From the NCBI GenBank assembly GCA_050329415.1, contig JBHJOS010000180.1, positions 1-13,754 on the forward strand: a stretch of DNA of 13,754 nucleotides, in the 5' to 3' direction. Under the pieces are notes generated by a model. It had not been told where the DNA came from and did not search any database. It saw nothing but the letters and a program-made list of their open reading frames with translations. The position numbers and the translations under genes are program-made. The DNA comes from JANNOG01 sp050329415. Its GTDB lineage: Bacteria; Actinomycetota; Actinomycetes; Actinomycetales; JBBAYJ01. Below, piece by piece: positions 1 to 9,424 of the stretch. The stretch's first letter is position 1; the number at the start of each line of letters is the position of its first letter.

Positions 1-520
1 GCCTCCTCCAACGGCACCCAGGCAGCGACGATTCCCGCCTCCTCCTGGGTGCGCACGTGCCGCCGGCCCTCGGGGACCGGCCGGACGTCGCGTGCGAGGA
101 ACACCCGGTGGGCCTCGTCGGACCCGCCGGGCGACGGCAGGTAGTCGACGAGGACCCGGTACTCCCCCGCCTCGAGGTCCGCCTCCTCCGCCAGTTCGCG
201 CGCCGCCGCCAGCGCCGGGTCCTCCCCCGGCGCGTCGAGCAGCCCGGCCGGCAGCTCCCAGAGGGTCATCCGGACGGGGTGGCGGTACTGGCGGATCACC
301 AGGATGCGCTCCACACCCGGCTCGCCCGCCATGGCCAGGATGCTGACGGCGCCCGGATGCCGGATGTACTCACGACGGTGCCGGCCGCCGCCGGACAGGT
401 CGACGAGGTCGGAGACGACGTCCCACACGAGACCTGCGTAGACCCTCGCCGTCTCGACCACCGGTGCGTCGGCCGGACCGTCGGCGAGTCGCGGGCGCCC
501 ACCCGCGGCCCCGACGACGC

Positions 521-524
<4 letters not shown>
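1..524 (-). CDS. NUDIX hydrolase, probable ADP-ribose pyrophosphatase (3' end outside window)
   Basis: Seen: 174 codons are readable from a GTG at 524 to the left edge, where the gene is cut before its stop. The Nudix box lies at about residues 94-117, preceded by the WELPAG lead-in typical of ADP-ribose pyrophosphatases and containing the REL-x-EE core (R109, E110, E113, E114) that binds the catalytic metals. The spacing from the first Gly to the first Glu (GLLDAPGE) is one residue longer than the textbook box, as I recall it also being in M. tuberculosis Rv1700. The usual Gly after EE-x is Asp116. Known: the family hydrolyses ADP-ribose to AMP and ribose 5-phosphate in the cytoplasm. Context: its GTG overlaps the pyrG stop by 4 bp (GTGA), so translational coupling to pyrG is likely, and the same pair occurs as Rv1699-Rv1700. 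No strong ribosome binding site is visible. The family is clear, the substrate is inferred. Confidence 0.9.
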
Positions 525-2191
<1,667 letters not shown>

Positions 2192-2241
2192 GTTCCGCCG
2201 GACGTGATACCCGGCGCTGCCCCGCTCCACCACGGGCTTTC

Positions 2242-2247
2242 ACGGTA
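2242..2247 (-). promoter_or_regulatory. Possible -10 element upstream of pyrG
   Basis: On the minus strand the hexamer TACCGT fits the actinobacterial TANNNT -10 pattern and lies in the 129-bp gap before pyrG. It would give a leader of about 43 nt. No convincing -35 box is seen at 17-18 bp. This is the only spacer after the steA gap long enough for a promoter, so pyrG and the NUDIX gene may form their own transcription unit. I see no riboswitch or terminator in the rest of this gap. Confidence 0.3.
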
Positions 2248-2320
2248 CCAGTGAGGAGCCCCGGACGACGGCCGGTGGCGGAGTCGACCCGCGGCGGGCC
2301 GGTCCCGGTCACCGCACCCG

Positions 2321-3517
2321 TCAGGAGCGTCGCCGCGCGCGGGCCGCGACCGCGCTCCGGTAGGCGGCGACGAGCGAGTCCGCCACCTCGTCCTCGCTGG
2401 GGAAGGTCCCGGCGCGGCGGGCCGCCCGCCGGGCGAGCCGCAGCGCCCGGTCCGGGTCGGAGAGCAGGGCCGCCACCTCCCCGGCCAGGTTGTCGACGTC
2501 GTCGACGTCGACCAGCACCCCGGTGTCCGAGACCAGTTCCGCGATGCCGGCGAGCCGAGCGGCGACCACGGGCAGCCCGAGCTGCATCGCCTGCTGGACG
2601 GCCAGCGGCCGGGACTCCCACCGCGAGGTGGTGACGAGGACGTCACAGGCCTGCATGAGGTCGACCGTGTCGGCACGGTCACCGAGCAGGTGCACCGGCA
2701 GCTGGCGCGCGGCCACCGCCTGGCGCAGGGACGCCACGACGGCGGGCTGGCCCTCCCCGACGGCGAGCACCTCGGGCGGCGGATGGAGCACGTTCCACCG
2801 GTCGGCGACCGACAGCAGCATCCCGGACCGCTCCGGAACCAGGCGGCCCACGACCAGCACCCAGGGTCGCTCGGGCTGCAGGCCCAGCTCGGCCGCCAAC
2901 CGGGCCCGCAACCGGGTCCGGCCCCGCTCGCGGGGGACGGCGTCGGCGGCTGCGGAGCCGACGGGGCCCGACCCGGCGCGCTCGGGCGCGATCGGCGCGA
3001 TGGGGGCGAGCCGGACGTCCCTGGCCCCGAGCCCGCGCGCCCGGTGCTGCAGCTCGGTACTGGTCGCGAGAGTGACGTCGGCGCTGCGCGCGATGAGGCG
3101 CTCGGCGGCCCGCACGCTGAGGATCCGGCTCCCGGTCGGCAGGGCCAGGTCATACCACGTGGTGACGAAGCCCGGTCGGGCCCGCAGGCCCCGCAGGGCG
3201 ATCGTCGCCAGGGCACCGGAGCGGAATCCGTGGGCATGGACGACGTCGATGCCCGGCACGGCGCGCACGGCGCGTCGCAGGTGACGGGTCGCGGCCACGT
3301 CCCCCGCGGTGCTGGAGCGGGCGGCGACCGGCAACGGCACCAGCGCGGACCCCAGACCGCCGTAGTGGCCGGCGAGGTGCTCGGCGACGGCCAGGTGCAC
3401 GAGGAGGCCGCGCGCCTCGAGCCGCGGGACGACGCTGCGCAGGTGCACCGGGACCGCTGGTCCCGGGGAAGCCAGGACCATGAGCACGACCGGGCCACCG
3501 GCCTCCCCCGTGCTCAC
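2321..3517 (-). CDS. GT4-type glycosyltransferase
   Basis: Seen: 398 aa with a two-domain GT-B layout. The N-terminal acceptor-side half (about 9-200) includes DVVHAHGF at 91-98, the usual spot after the third strand. The C-terminal Glycos_transf_1-like half (about 215-365) starts with WVLVVGRLVPERSG and contains CDVLVTTSRWESRPLAVQQAM. In the usual E-x7-E pair the first Glu is E301, but the second position is Gln309. There is no signal peptide or membrane segment, so it is probably cytoplasmic or peripheral. The start is GTG at 3517 because GAGGAGGG lies 6 nt upstream, which is the best ribosome binding site near the frame's N-terminus; the open frame runs further upstream but is not protein-like. 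It follows the MctB/SteB-family gene by 26 bp and is likely co-transcribed with it. M. tuberculosis has no gene here between Rv1698 and pyrG. Donor and acceptor are unknown. An envelope or capsule sugar is a guess from the neighbours. Confidence 0.88.
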   Translation of the reverse strand: MSTGEAGGPVVLMVLASPGPAVPVHLRSVVPRLEARGLLVHLAVAEHLAGHYGGLGSALVPLPVAARSSTAGDVAATRHLRRAVRAVPGIDVVHAHGFRSGALATIALRGLRARPGFVTTWYDLALPTGSRILSVRAAERLIARSADVTLATSTELQHRARGLGARDVRLAPIAPIAPERAGSGPVGSAAADAVPRERGRTRLRARLAAELGLQPERPWVLVVGRLVPERSGMLLSVADRWNVLHPPPEVLAVGEGQPAVVASLRQAVAARQLPVHLLGDRADTVDLMQACDVLVTTSRWESRPLAVQQAMQLGLPVVAARLAGIAELVSDTGVLVDVDDVDNLAGEVAALLSDPDRALRLARRAARRAGTFPSEDEVADSLVAAYRSAVAARARRRS

Positions 3518-3543
3518 ACGGCACCCTCCTCGTGGGACGCCGG

Positions 3544-4434
3544 TCACCCCCTGGCGGGTGCTCCGGACGTGGCCCCTCGCAGCGAACCGTAGTGGCCGCG
3601 GTCCCCGGCCGGGAGGTCGGCGGTCGCCCGCAGGACGGCCAGGCGCCCGACGCCGGTGTCCAGGTGGTCCACGGTCGACAGCAGCGGGCCGGCCGGCGAC
3701 TCCCGGGCCGCGACGACCAGGGAGGCCTCGCCGGGTCCGACGGCCTGGTCGGAGTGCCCCGGCGACGGTGCGACGAGCACCACGGGAGCGGTGGCGGCGA
3801 GGCCACCGATCAGGGCGGTCCACCCCGGTGCGGTGGCGGGCTCCACGGTCGCGGGGGCCGCGACCACGACCACCTCGGGGACCGCGTCACCCGGTGGCGT
3901 CCCGGAGAGCAGACCCGCACCGGCCAGCACCCCCCAGACCGTCGCGGGCGAGGACCCCGCGGCACCGCTCCCGGTCGCGGCGCCCGCGAGCAGGACCGCG
4001 AGGGGGTCGCCGGCGCTCAGGGGCTCGGCACCGAGCTGGCGGGTGAGGCCGTCGCGCAGCACCGCCCCGGCCGGGTCCGTCCACGACGGGTCCACCGTGC
4101 CACGCAGGGACACCACGGCCCCGGCGGACGACAGGTCGGCGACCACCGTCTCCGCCACCGGATCCGCAGCCGCGCCGAGGGCGAGCACAGCGACCTGGCG
4201 CCCCCCGAGGGACCCGGCCACGATCGCGGCCAGGGACTCGGCCAGGAGCTGGTCGGCCTCGCCCTCGGTCGCCGGGGCGGCGGTGGCGGCCGTGGCGGGT
4301 GCCCGCGGCGCCAGGACAGGTTCCCCCGCGGAGGTCCCGTCCCCCGGTCCCCCGGCCGCGACACCCGCGACGAGTCCGGCGGCGAGCGCGAGCAGCACGG
4401 CACCCAGCGAGGCCAGGTGATGCTGCAAGCTCAT
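3544..4434 (-). CDS. MctB/SteB-family membrane protein (annotated elsewhere as copper transporter, DUF3186)
   Basis: Seen: 296 aa. A short start MSLQHHLASL leads into one hydrophobic helix (about 7-27, LGAVLLALAAGLVAGVAAG). A long Ala/Gly/Val-rich domain outside the membrane follows, ending YGSLRGATSGAPARG. This is the layout of M. tuberculosis Rv1698 (MctB) and C. glutamicum SteB. Known: Rv1698 was linked to copper handling at the outer membrane, while SteB works with SteA in the RipC-FtsEX cell-separation pathway of Corynebacteriales. No Cys or clear metal-binding cluster is visible here, so the cell-separation role fits at least as well as copper transport. Its ATG overlaps the steA stop by 4 bp (ATGA), which indicates coupled translation and a working pair. 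The family is confident, the function is unsettled. Confidence 0.85.
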   Translation of the reverse strand: MSLQHHLASLGAVLLALAAGLVAGVAAGGPGDGTSAGEPVLAPRAPATAATAAPATEGEADQLLAESLAAIVAGSLGGRQVAVLALGAAADPVAETVVADLSSAGAVVSLRGTVDPSWTDPAGAVLRDGLTRQLGAEPLSAGDPLAVLLAGAATGSGAAGSSPATVWGVLAGAGLLSGTPPGDAVPEVVVVAAPATVEPATAPGWTALIGGLAATAPVVLVAPSPGHSDQAVGPGEASLVVAARESPAGPLLSTVDHLDTGVGRLAVLRATADLPAGDRGHYGSLRGATSGAPARG

Positions 4435-5873
4435 GCCCGCGGTCCCACGTCACCCGGCAGGCCGGCCCACAGTCCCTGCGCGGCACCGGCCAGCCGGGCC
4501 AGGGCGTCGGCCACGGCCTCCGGGAGCGGCCAGTCCCCCGGGGTCCACCCGGCGAGCACCCCGAGCGCGGCCGCGAGGGCCACGAGGCCGGCCACCGCAG
4601 GAACGGCCCCGGCGGCCCAGCCCGCCGGGGCCGAGGTGAGCGGCGGCAGCGTCGCCGCATCGACCACATGGTGCCCGACCGCCGCCGTCACCAGAGCGGC
4701 CCCGGCCATCTCGCGCGGCGACCGGTCGGCGAACTCCAGCAGGCCGTGCGGGAACCCGGCGGTCACGGCCAGCGGGGCGCCGGCCGCGACCGCGAGCAGG
4801 ACCGCGGCGTCCGCGGACCCCAGCCCGGTCCGCCACGACTGGGCGGTCGCGCCGGCCCGGTCCAGGCGCTCCCGTGCCTCGGCGACGTCCTGCGCCCCGG
4901 CGACCGGGGGAAGCAGCTGGACGACCGCGGGGCCTGCGGCCAGGGCCCGGGCGGTGGCGGCCCGGGCGTCCCCGACGATCACGGCGGGCGTCAGGCCCCG
5001 GGCCAGGGCGGTGTCGGCTCCCTCGACGGTGGCGACCACCACCGTGGTGCGCGGGAGCCGCCGCCGGGCCAGATCCAGGTCCGTCGCGGCGCGCGGCCCT
5101 CCGGCCACGACCAGCACCGCCCGGCGGCGCAGCGCTCGCGCCGCGGCGCGCCGGCGGCGCCCACCGGCCGCGGTGAGCAGCGCGGCCAGGTCCGGGACGG
5201 GCTCGTCCCCCGGGGGCAGGACGGCGTGGCAGTCGGCGTCGAGCACGCCGGCCGCGGCGGCGCCGAAGGCCGCCACGTGGGCCCCGAGCGACGCCCGCCC
5301 GGCCTGCATGACCCGGGCCACGGCCGGCTCGTCGAGGACCCGGCCGGTGGCCAGCATCGCGCCGCCGCGGAGGACTCGGCCGTCGGCGGTGACGGTGACG
5401 ACATCGCCGTCGTCGAGCGCGGCGAGCAGGTGGGGGCCGGCGTCGTCGACGACCCGAACCCCGCCCGCCACGAGAGCCGCCGCGCCCAGTCCGGGGGCAC
5501 GACCGCTGGCCGAGGAGGTGATGTTGACGACCGCCGCGGGACGCCGCGCCAGGAGCGCGTGGGCGGTCACGAGGTCGAGGTCGAGCCGGTCGAGCACCGC
5601 GACGTCCCCGGCGGCGAGCCGGGCGGCCAGTCGGGCTCCGCGCAGGTCGACGCGGACCGTCCCCGTCCGGTCCGGTGCCGCGGCCGGCGATCGTCGCGCG
5701 GAGGGCGTCGCCGGGCCGGCTCCTGCACCCGGCGCGGCGTCGGGCGCGGCGTCGGGCGTTCCGTCGGGCGTGTCGTCGCCCGCGGCGCCGGGCACTCGCT
5801 CGAGCGGTTCCGAGCCCGTCACCGACCCGCCGGGGCGCTGCTGAGGGACACGCGGGACCAGCCCTGTCGTCAC
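4431..5873 (-). CDS. steA: SteA-like protein (putative cytokinetic ring protein)
   Basis: Seen: 480 aa, longer than the roughly 390 aa usual for the family. Residues 1-70 are a Pro/Ala/Asp-rich, probably disordered tail holding a 4-residue repeat. The conserved part starts near 70 with the family pattern around AVVNITSSASGR (114-125) and PGLG (127-130). A thiamine-pyrophosphokinase-like domain follows (about 250-410). One hydrophobic helix lies at about 419-443. The family's GDMDS/GDPDQ-like motif reads GDARA at 301-305, so its second acidic residue is missing. Known: C. glutamicum SteA acts with SteB in cell separation. The start is GTG at 5873, with no good ribosome binding site. A second in-frame GTG at residue 18 (5822), preceded by GGCGGG, is a real alternative. 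The next gene overlaps by 4 bp. The assignment rests on family pattern plus synteny with Rv1697. Confidence 0.87.
   Translation of the reverse strand: MTTGLVPRVPQQRPGGSVTGSEPLERVPGAAGDDTPDGTPDAAPDAAPGAGAGPATPSARRSPAAAPDRTGTVRVDLRGARLAARLAAGDVAVLDRLDLDLVTAHALLARRPAAVVNITSSASGRAPGLGAAALVAGGVRVVDDAGPHLLAALDDGDVVTVTADGRVLRGGAMLATGRVLDEPAVARVMQAGRASLGAHVAAFGAAAAGVLDADCHAVLPPGDEPVPDLAALLTAAGGRRRRAAARALRRRAVLVVAGGPRAATDLDLARRRLPRTTVVVATVEGADTALARGLTPAVIVGDARAATARALAAGPAVVQLLPPVAGAQDVAEARERLDRAGATAQSWRTGLGSADAAVLLAVAAGAPLAVTAGFPHGLLEFADRSPREMAGAALVTAAVGHHVVDAATLPPLTSAPAGWAAGAVPAVAGLVALAAALGVLAGWTPGDWPLPEAVADALARLAGAAQGLWAGLPGDVGPRA
5732..5791 (-). repeat. 12-bp tandem repeat encoding 4-residue units in the SteA N-terminal tail
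   Basis: About five 12-bp units lie head to tail on the plus strand. The first two (GCGCGGCGTCGG) are identical and the others degenerate. They are in frame and encode DDTP-DGTP-DAAP-DAAP around residues 33-48 of SteA. Copy number changes would keep the frame. Confidence 0.75.
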
Positions 5874-5908
5874 GCTCTGATGATGTCAGTAATACGGAAA
5901 GTAGTGGG
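5874..5908 (-). promoter_or_regulatory. AT-rich spacer before steA, possible promoter
   Basis: This 35-bp spacer between recN and steA is 16/35 GC, far below its surroundings. On the minus strand it holds TACTTT, which matches TANNNT, and a short imperfect dyad CTGA-N5-TCAG close to the steA GTG. It could supply steA with its own start site or a regulator site. No -35 box or Shine-Dalgarno sequence is evident, and the evidence is base composition plus a hexamer only. Confidence 0.3.
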
Positions 5909-7663
5909 TCAGGCTCGCGTGGGGCGCCGTCGGCGAGTCCCGGCAGGCTCGACGGCAGCCCCGGCCCGCTCCGCCGCGCCCGCCTCGAGCAGCTCCGCAG
6001 CGTGGGCGAGGGCGACCTCGGAGTCGGCGGTCCCCGCGAGCATCCGCGCCAGTTCGGCCAGGCGCTCGGGACCCGTCACGGGCGTCACCGTCGAGACGAC
6101 GGCCGCCGCGTCGTCGGACTTCTCGACGACCAGGTGATGGTCGGCGTAGGCGGCGACCTGGGCGAGATGGGTGACGACGAGCACCTGGGCGGTGCGTCCC
6201 AGCCGGGCCAGGCGGCCACCGACCCCCAGCGCGGCAGCCCCCCCGACCCCGGCGTCGACCTCGTCGAACACGAAGGTCGCCACCGGGTCGGCGGCTCCCA
6301 CCACGACCTCCACCCCCAGCATGACCCGGGAGAGCTCCCCACCGCTGGCCGCCCGGGCCACGGGGACCGGGTCTGCACCGGCGTGCGCGGCCAGCCGGAT
6401 GTCGACCTCGTCGGCCCCCTCGGGTCCGGGCGCCTCGGCCGGTGCCACCTCGACCACGAGCCGGGCCCGGGGCAGTGCGAGCTCCCGCAGCTCGGCGGTC
6501 ACGGAGGCGCCGAACGCCTCGGCCGCACGGCGGCGCACCGCCGTGAGTGCCGCCGCGGCGCTGTCGCGGTCCGCGCGCGCAGCCGCCTCGACCGCCGACA
6601 CCGCGGCCTCGTCCCCGGCGACCGACAGCTCGGCGAGCCGCGCCCGGGCGCGCTCGGCCCAGGCCAGCGCCTCGTCCACGCTGCCGTAGCGGCGCACGAG
6701 GCGGGACAGGTCGTGCCGGCGGGCCTCGACGGCCGCCAGTCGTTCGGGATCGGCGTCTACACCGGTGGCGTATCCGGCGAGGTCCGTCACGAGATCGGCC
6801 GCCAGGTAGGCGAGTTCACCCGCGCGGTCGGCGAGACGCGCGACCTGCTCGTCGTGGTGGCGGGTGGCCTCCAGGGCCGCCCGCGCGTGCGCGAGCGCGG
6901 CCACGGCCCCCCCGTCGGCCCCACCGTCGACCTCGCCGCCGCCGAGGGCCTCACGGGCGGTCTCGGCCGCGCGACGGAGCTCGTCGGCGTGCGCGAGGCG
7001 TTCCCACTCCCGCAGCAGCGCGGTGTCCTCACCGGGCTCCGGAGCCAGCGACACCACGAGGTCCAGCCCGGTCTGCAGCTCCGCCACCTCCCGATCCCGC
7101 TCCGCCCGGTCGCGCCCGAGGGCCTCCAGCGCCCGGGCGGCGGCCTGCCAGCGCCGGAACGCCGCGCGACAGTCGTCGAGCACTCCCGGCGGTGTGCCGT
7201 CGACGGTGAGGGCGTAGCGGTCGAGCAGCGCCCGCTGGCGCGCGGGCGAGCGCAGGAGCAGCTGGTCCGCCTGCCCGTGCACCGTCCAGAGTTCGTCGGC
7301 CACATCGGCCAGGACCGCCGCCGGGACGGTGCGCCCACCGGCGTGAGCGCGGGCGCGGCCGTCGGCCGGCACGGTGCGGGCGACGACGAGCTCGTCGCCG
7401 TCCAGCTCACCGCCGGCCTCCAGGACCCGGGCCGCGGCCGTCCCCTCGGGGGCGACGGCCAGTCGGGCCTCGACGAGGGCGGCCGCGGCGCCGCGGCGGA
7501 CCAGGGCGGGATCCGGCCGCCGGCCCATCAGCAGGCCGAGGGCCGTCACCACCATGGTCTTGCCGGCCCCCGTCTCGCCGGTCAGCACCGTGAGGCCGGG
7601 CCGCAGCGGCACCGTCGCGTCGGCGATGACACCGAGGTCGCGGATTCGCAGCTCCTCGATCAT
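5909..7663 (-). CDS. recN: DNA repair protein RecN (SMC-like ATPase)
   Basis: RecN binds single-stranded DNA ends and acts in recombinational repair of double-strand breaks. Seen: 584 aa, near the family norm. It begins MIEELRIRDLGVI, followed by Walker A GETGAGKT at 29-36 and an HGQADQ Q-loop-like segment near 130. The middle is a long Ala/Arg/Glu-rich coiled coil (about 150-390). The C-terminal head has the ABC signature ASGGELSRVM at 439-448, Walker B FVFDEVDAG at 464-472 (catalytic Glu468) and the H-loop THLAQ near 498-502. The final ~25 residues are a variable basic tail. The ATG at 7663 is chosen over longer frame extensions because it gives the conserved start and has GAGGGGG just upstream, overlapping the nadK stop. 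The nadK-recN gap is only 10 bp, so recN is co-transcribed with nadK and there is no room for a private SOS promoter. Confidence 0.97.
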   Translation of the reverse strand: MIEELRIRDLGVIADATVPLRPGLTVLTGETGAGKTMVVTALGLLMGRRPDPALVRRGAAAALVEARLAVAPEGTAAARVLEAGGELDGDELVVARTVPADGRARAHAGGRTVPAAVLADVADELWTVHGQADQLLLRSPARQRALLDRYALTVDGTPPGVLDDCRAAFRRWQAAARALEALGRDRAERDREVAELQTGLDLVVSLAPEPGEDTALLREWERLAHADELRRAAETAREALGGGEVDGGADGGAVAALAHARAALEATRHHDEQVARLADRAGELAYLAADLVTDLAGYATGVDADPERLAAVEARRHDLSRLVRRYGSVDEALAWAERARARLAELSVAGDEAAVSAVEAAARADRDSAAAALTAVRRRAAEAFGASVTAELRELALPRARLVVEVAPAEAPGPEGADEVDIRLAAHAGADPVPVARAASGGELSRVMLGVEVVVGAADPVATFVFDEVDAGVGGAAALGVGGRLARLGRTAQVLVVTHLAQVAAYADHHLVVEKSDDAAAVVSTVTPVTGPERLAELARMLAGTADSEVALAHAAELLEAGAAERAGAAVEPAGTRRRRPTRA

Positions 7664-7673
7664 GCCCGCCCCC

Positions 7674-8606
7674 TCAGGTGCCCGCCGCCGGGCCCCGCCA
7701 CCCGCCCACGGGCAACCGGAACTTGTTGACCAGCCGCTCGGTGAAGGGCACCGGGGCGAGGCGGGCCAGGCGCACCGGGTGCTCCCCCCGGGTGACCTCG
7801 ATCCGGGCGGCGGGCGGCAGGGCGAAGTCGCGGCGCCCGTCGGCGACGACGAGGCCCTCCCCACCGAGCGTCGGCATGGTCTCCAGCGCGACGAGACTCG
7901 ACGGCTGCACCACCAGCGGCCGGGCGAACAGGGCGTGCGCGCTGATGGGCGCGACGAGGACGGCCTCCACCTCCGGCCACACGACGGGGCCGCCCGCGCT
8001 GAAGGCATACGCGGTGGACCCCGTGGGCGTCGCGACGACCACGCCGTCACAGCCGAACCGGGTGAGCGGCCGGCTGTCGATCTCGATGACGACGTCGAGC
8101 ATGCGCTCCCGGCTGGCCTTCTCGAGGGTCACCTCGTTGAGCGCCCAGTCCCGGTGGAGGACGCGACCGCCCGACAGCACCCGCACGTCGACCGTCATCC
8201 GCTGCTCGACGGGGTAGTCACCGGCCACCACCCGATTCACCATGCGACCCAGATCGTCGGGGTCGTTCTCCGCGAGGAAGCCGAAGTGGCCGAGGTTCAC
8301 CCCGACCAGGGGCGCCTCGCGGCCACGCACCAGTTCGGCGGCCCGGAGGATGCTCCCGTCGCCACCGAGCACCACGACCGCGTCGGCGCCGTCCACGGCG
8401 GCCCCGGGGTCGCCGCCGCCGGGCGGCGGGAGGACATCCACACGGGGCGGGCGGGGGTGGTCACGGCACAGCACCCGCCACTCCGGCTCGACCACGGCCA
8501 CGTCGACGCCGGCGGTCACCAGCCGGTCGACGACCTCGAGGGTCGCCGCCCGCGCGGCCGCCCGGCCGACGTGGCTCACCACCAGGACGCGCCGGGCCGG
8601 ACTCAC
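7674..8606 (-). CDS. nadK: NAD kinase
   Basis: Phosphorylates NAD to NADP in the cytoplasm, using ATP or, in many actinomycetes, polyphosphate. Seen: 310 aa, normal length. The glycine-rich GGDGS motif is at 81-85 within VVVLGGDGSILRAAE. The substrate-binding NE pair is at 157-158 (ALNEVTLEK). The conserved TPTGSTAYAFSAGGP is at 193-207, and the C-terminal beta-rich NAD-binding domain is complete. The start is GTG at 8606: it overlaps the tlyA stop by 4 bp (GTGA) and has GGGGAGG 4 nt upstream. The frame stays open further upstream inside tlyA but without family similarity. It sits between tlyA and recN as in Rv1694-Rv1696. Nothing odd is seen in the motifs. Confidence 0.97.
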   Translation of the reverse strand: MSPARRVLVVSHVGRAAARAATLEVVDRLVTAGVDVAVVEPEWRVLCRDHPRPPRVDVLPPPGGGDPGAAVDGADAVVVLGGDGSILRAAELVRGREAPLVGVNLGHFGFLAENDPDDLGRMVNRVVAGDYPVEQRMTVDVRVLSGGRVLHRDWALNEVTLEKASRERMLDVVIEIDSRPLTRFGCDGVVVATPTGSTAYAFSAGGPVVWPEVEAVLVAPISAHALFARPLVVQPSSLVALETMPTLGGEGLVVADGRRDFALPPAARIEVTRGEHPVRLARLAPVPFTERLVNKFRLPVGGWRGPAAGT

Positions 8607-9424
8607 GGCGCCTCCCCGGTCGCGGTGGTCCCCCGGACGGCGGTCGCCACCGACGCCCGCCACTCCGGCCCGGGCGCGCCGCGCCGCAGCCAGACGACGT
8701 ACTCGACGTTTCCGGCGGGACCGGGCAGCGGGCTCGCCGTCACGCCGTGCAGGGCCAGGCCGAGATCCCCCGCCACCTCGACGACCCCGAGGACGGCGGC
8801 GAGTCGGACCTCCGGGTCCGTCACCACGCCACCGCGCCCGACCGCCTCCCGGCCGGCCTCGAACTGAGGCTTGACGAGCAGGACGAGGTCGGCATCGGGC
8901 GTGGCGACCCGCGTGAGAGCGGGCAGGACGAGTCGCAGGGAGATGAAGGACAGGTCGGCGACGACCACCCCGACGGGCCCGCCCACGAGGTCCACCGTGA
9001 CATCCCGGACGTTCGTGCGCTCGAGCACGGTGACCCGGGGATCAGTGCGCAGTCGCCAGGCCAGCTGCCCGTAGCCGACGTCCAGCGCGACCACGTGGCC
9101 GGCGCCGCGACGGAGGAGGACCTGGGTGAACCCACCGGTGCTGGCGCCGGCGTCGAGGCAGCGCCGGCCCTCGACCAGCGGCATCGCCCCGGCGGCCGCG
9201 AACGCGTCGAGAGCACCGTGGAGCTTGCGAGCGCCCCGCCCGACCCAGTCCTCGCCGGGCTCGTCCGCCACCGTGAGGGCGTCCGCCGGGTCGACCTGCG
9301 TGGCCGGCTTGCCGGCGGGCCCCCCGGCGCGGTGGACCCGGCCCGCCGCAATGAGCTCGGCGGCGTGGTCCCGGCTGCGGGCCAGACCGCGGCGGACGAG
9401 CTCGGCGTCCAGGCGGCGCCTCAC
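8603..9424 (-). CDS. tlyA: TlyA family rRNA (cytidine-2'-O)-methyltransferase
   Basis: Uses S-adenosylmethionine to methylate the 2'-OH of a 16S rRNA cytidine (C1409) and a 23S rRNA cytidine (C1920), E. coli numbering. In mycobacteria its loss gives capreomycin resistance. Seen: 273 aa. An S4-like RNA-binding domain (about 1-60, RRRLDAELVRRGLARSRDHA) is joined by a short EDWV linker (Mtb has RAWV) to a Rossmann methyltransferase domain. The SAM loop DAGASTGGFT is at 91-100. The expected K-D-K-E residues appear as Lys67, Asp157 (ADLSF), Lys185 (VKPQF) and Glu241 (NVEY). The start is GTG at 9424, overlapping the stop of the upstream small gene by 4 bp. nadK overlaps its end in the same way. Both rRNA-binding and catalytic parts look intact. 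Confidence 0.96.
   Translation of the reverse strand: MRRRLDAELVRRGLARSRDHAAELIAAGRVHRAGGPAGKPATQVDPADALTVADEPGEDWVGRGARKLHGALDAFAAAGAMPLVEGRRCLDAGASTGGFTQVLLRRGAGHVVALDVGYGQLAWRLRTDPRVTVLERTNVRDVTVDLVGGPVGVVVADLSFISLRLVLPALTRVATPDADLVLLVKPQFEAGREAVGRGGVVTDPEVRLAAVLGVVEVAGDLGLALHGVTASPLPGPAGNVEYVVWLRRGAPGPEWRASVATAVRGTTATGEAP

Noticed and set aside
2192..2320. Riboswitch or attenuator before pyrG
   Set aside because: No stable hairpin plus T-run and no G-C run of the kind used in Firmicutes pyrG attenuation at a plausible start site. Only a possible -10 hexamer is seen.
3532..6137. Long plus-strand open frames opposite the MctB/SteB-family gene and steA
   Set aside because: Products are Arg/Ala/Pro/Gly low complexity, without a ribosome binding site or family motifs. 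The minus strand codes for recognisable proteins throughout.
7664..7700. SOS (LexA) box for recN
   Set aside because: Only 10 bp separate nadK and recN, and I see no LexA-type palindrome in it.
7664..8050. N-terminal extension of recN into nadK
   Set aside because: The extra residues are Arg/Pro/Ser junk in a shifted nadK frame. ATG 7663 gives the canonical RecN start and has a ribosome binding site.
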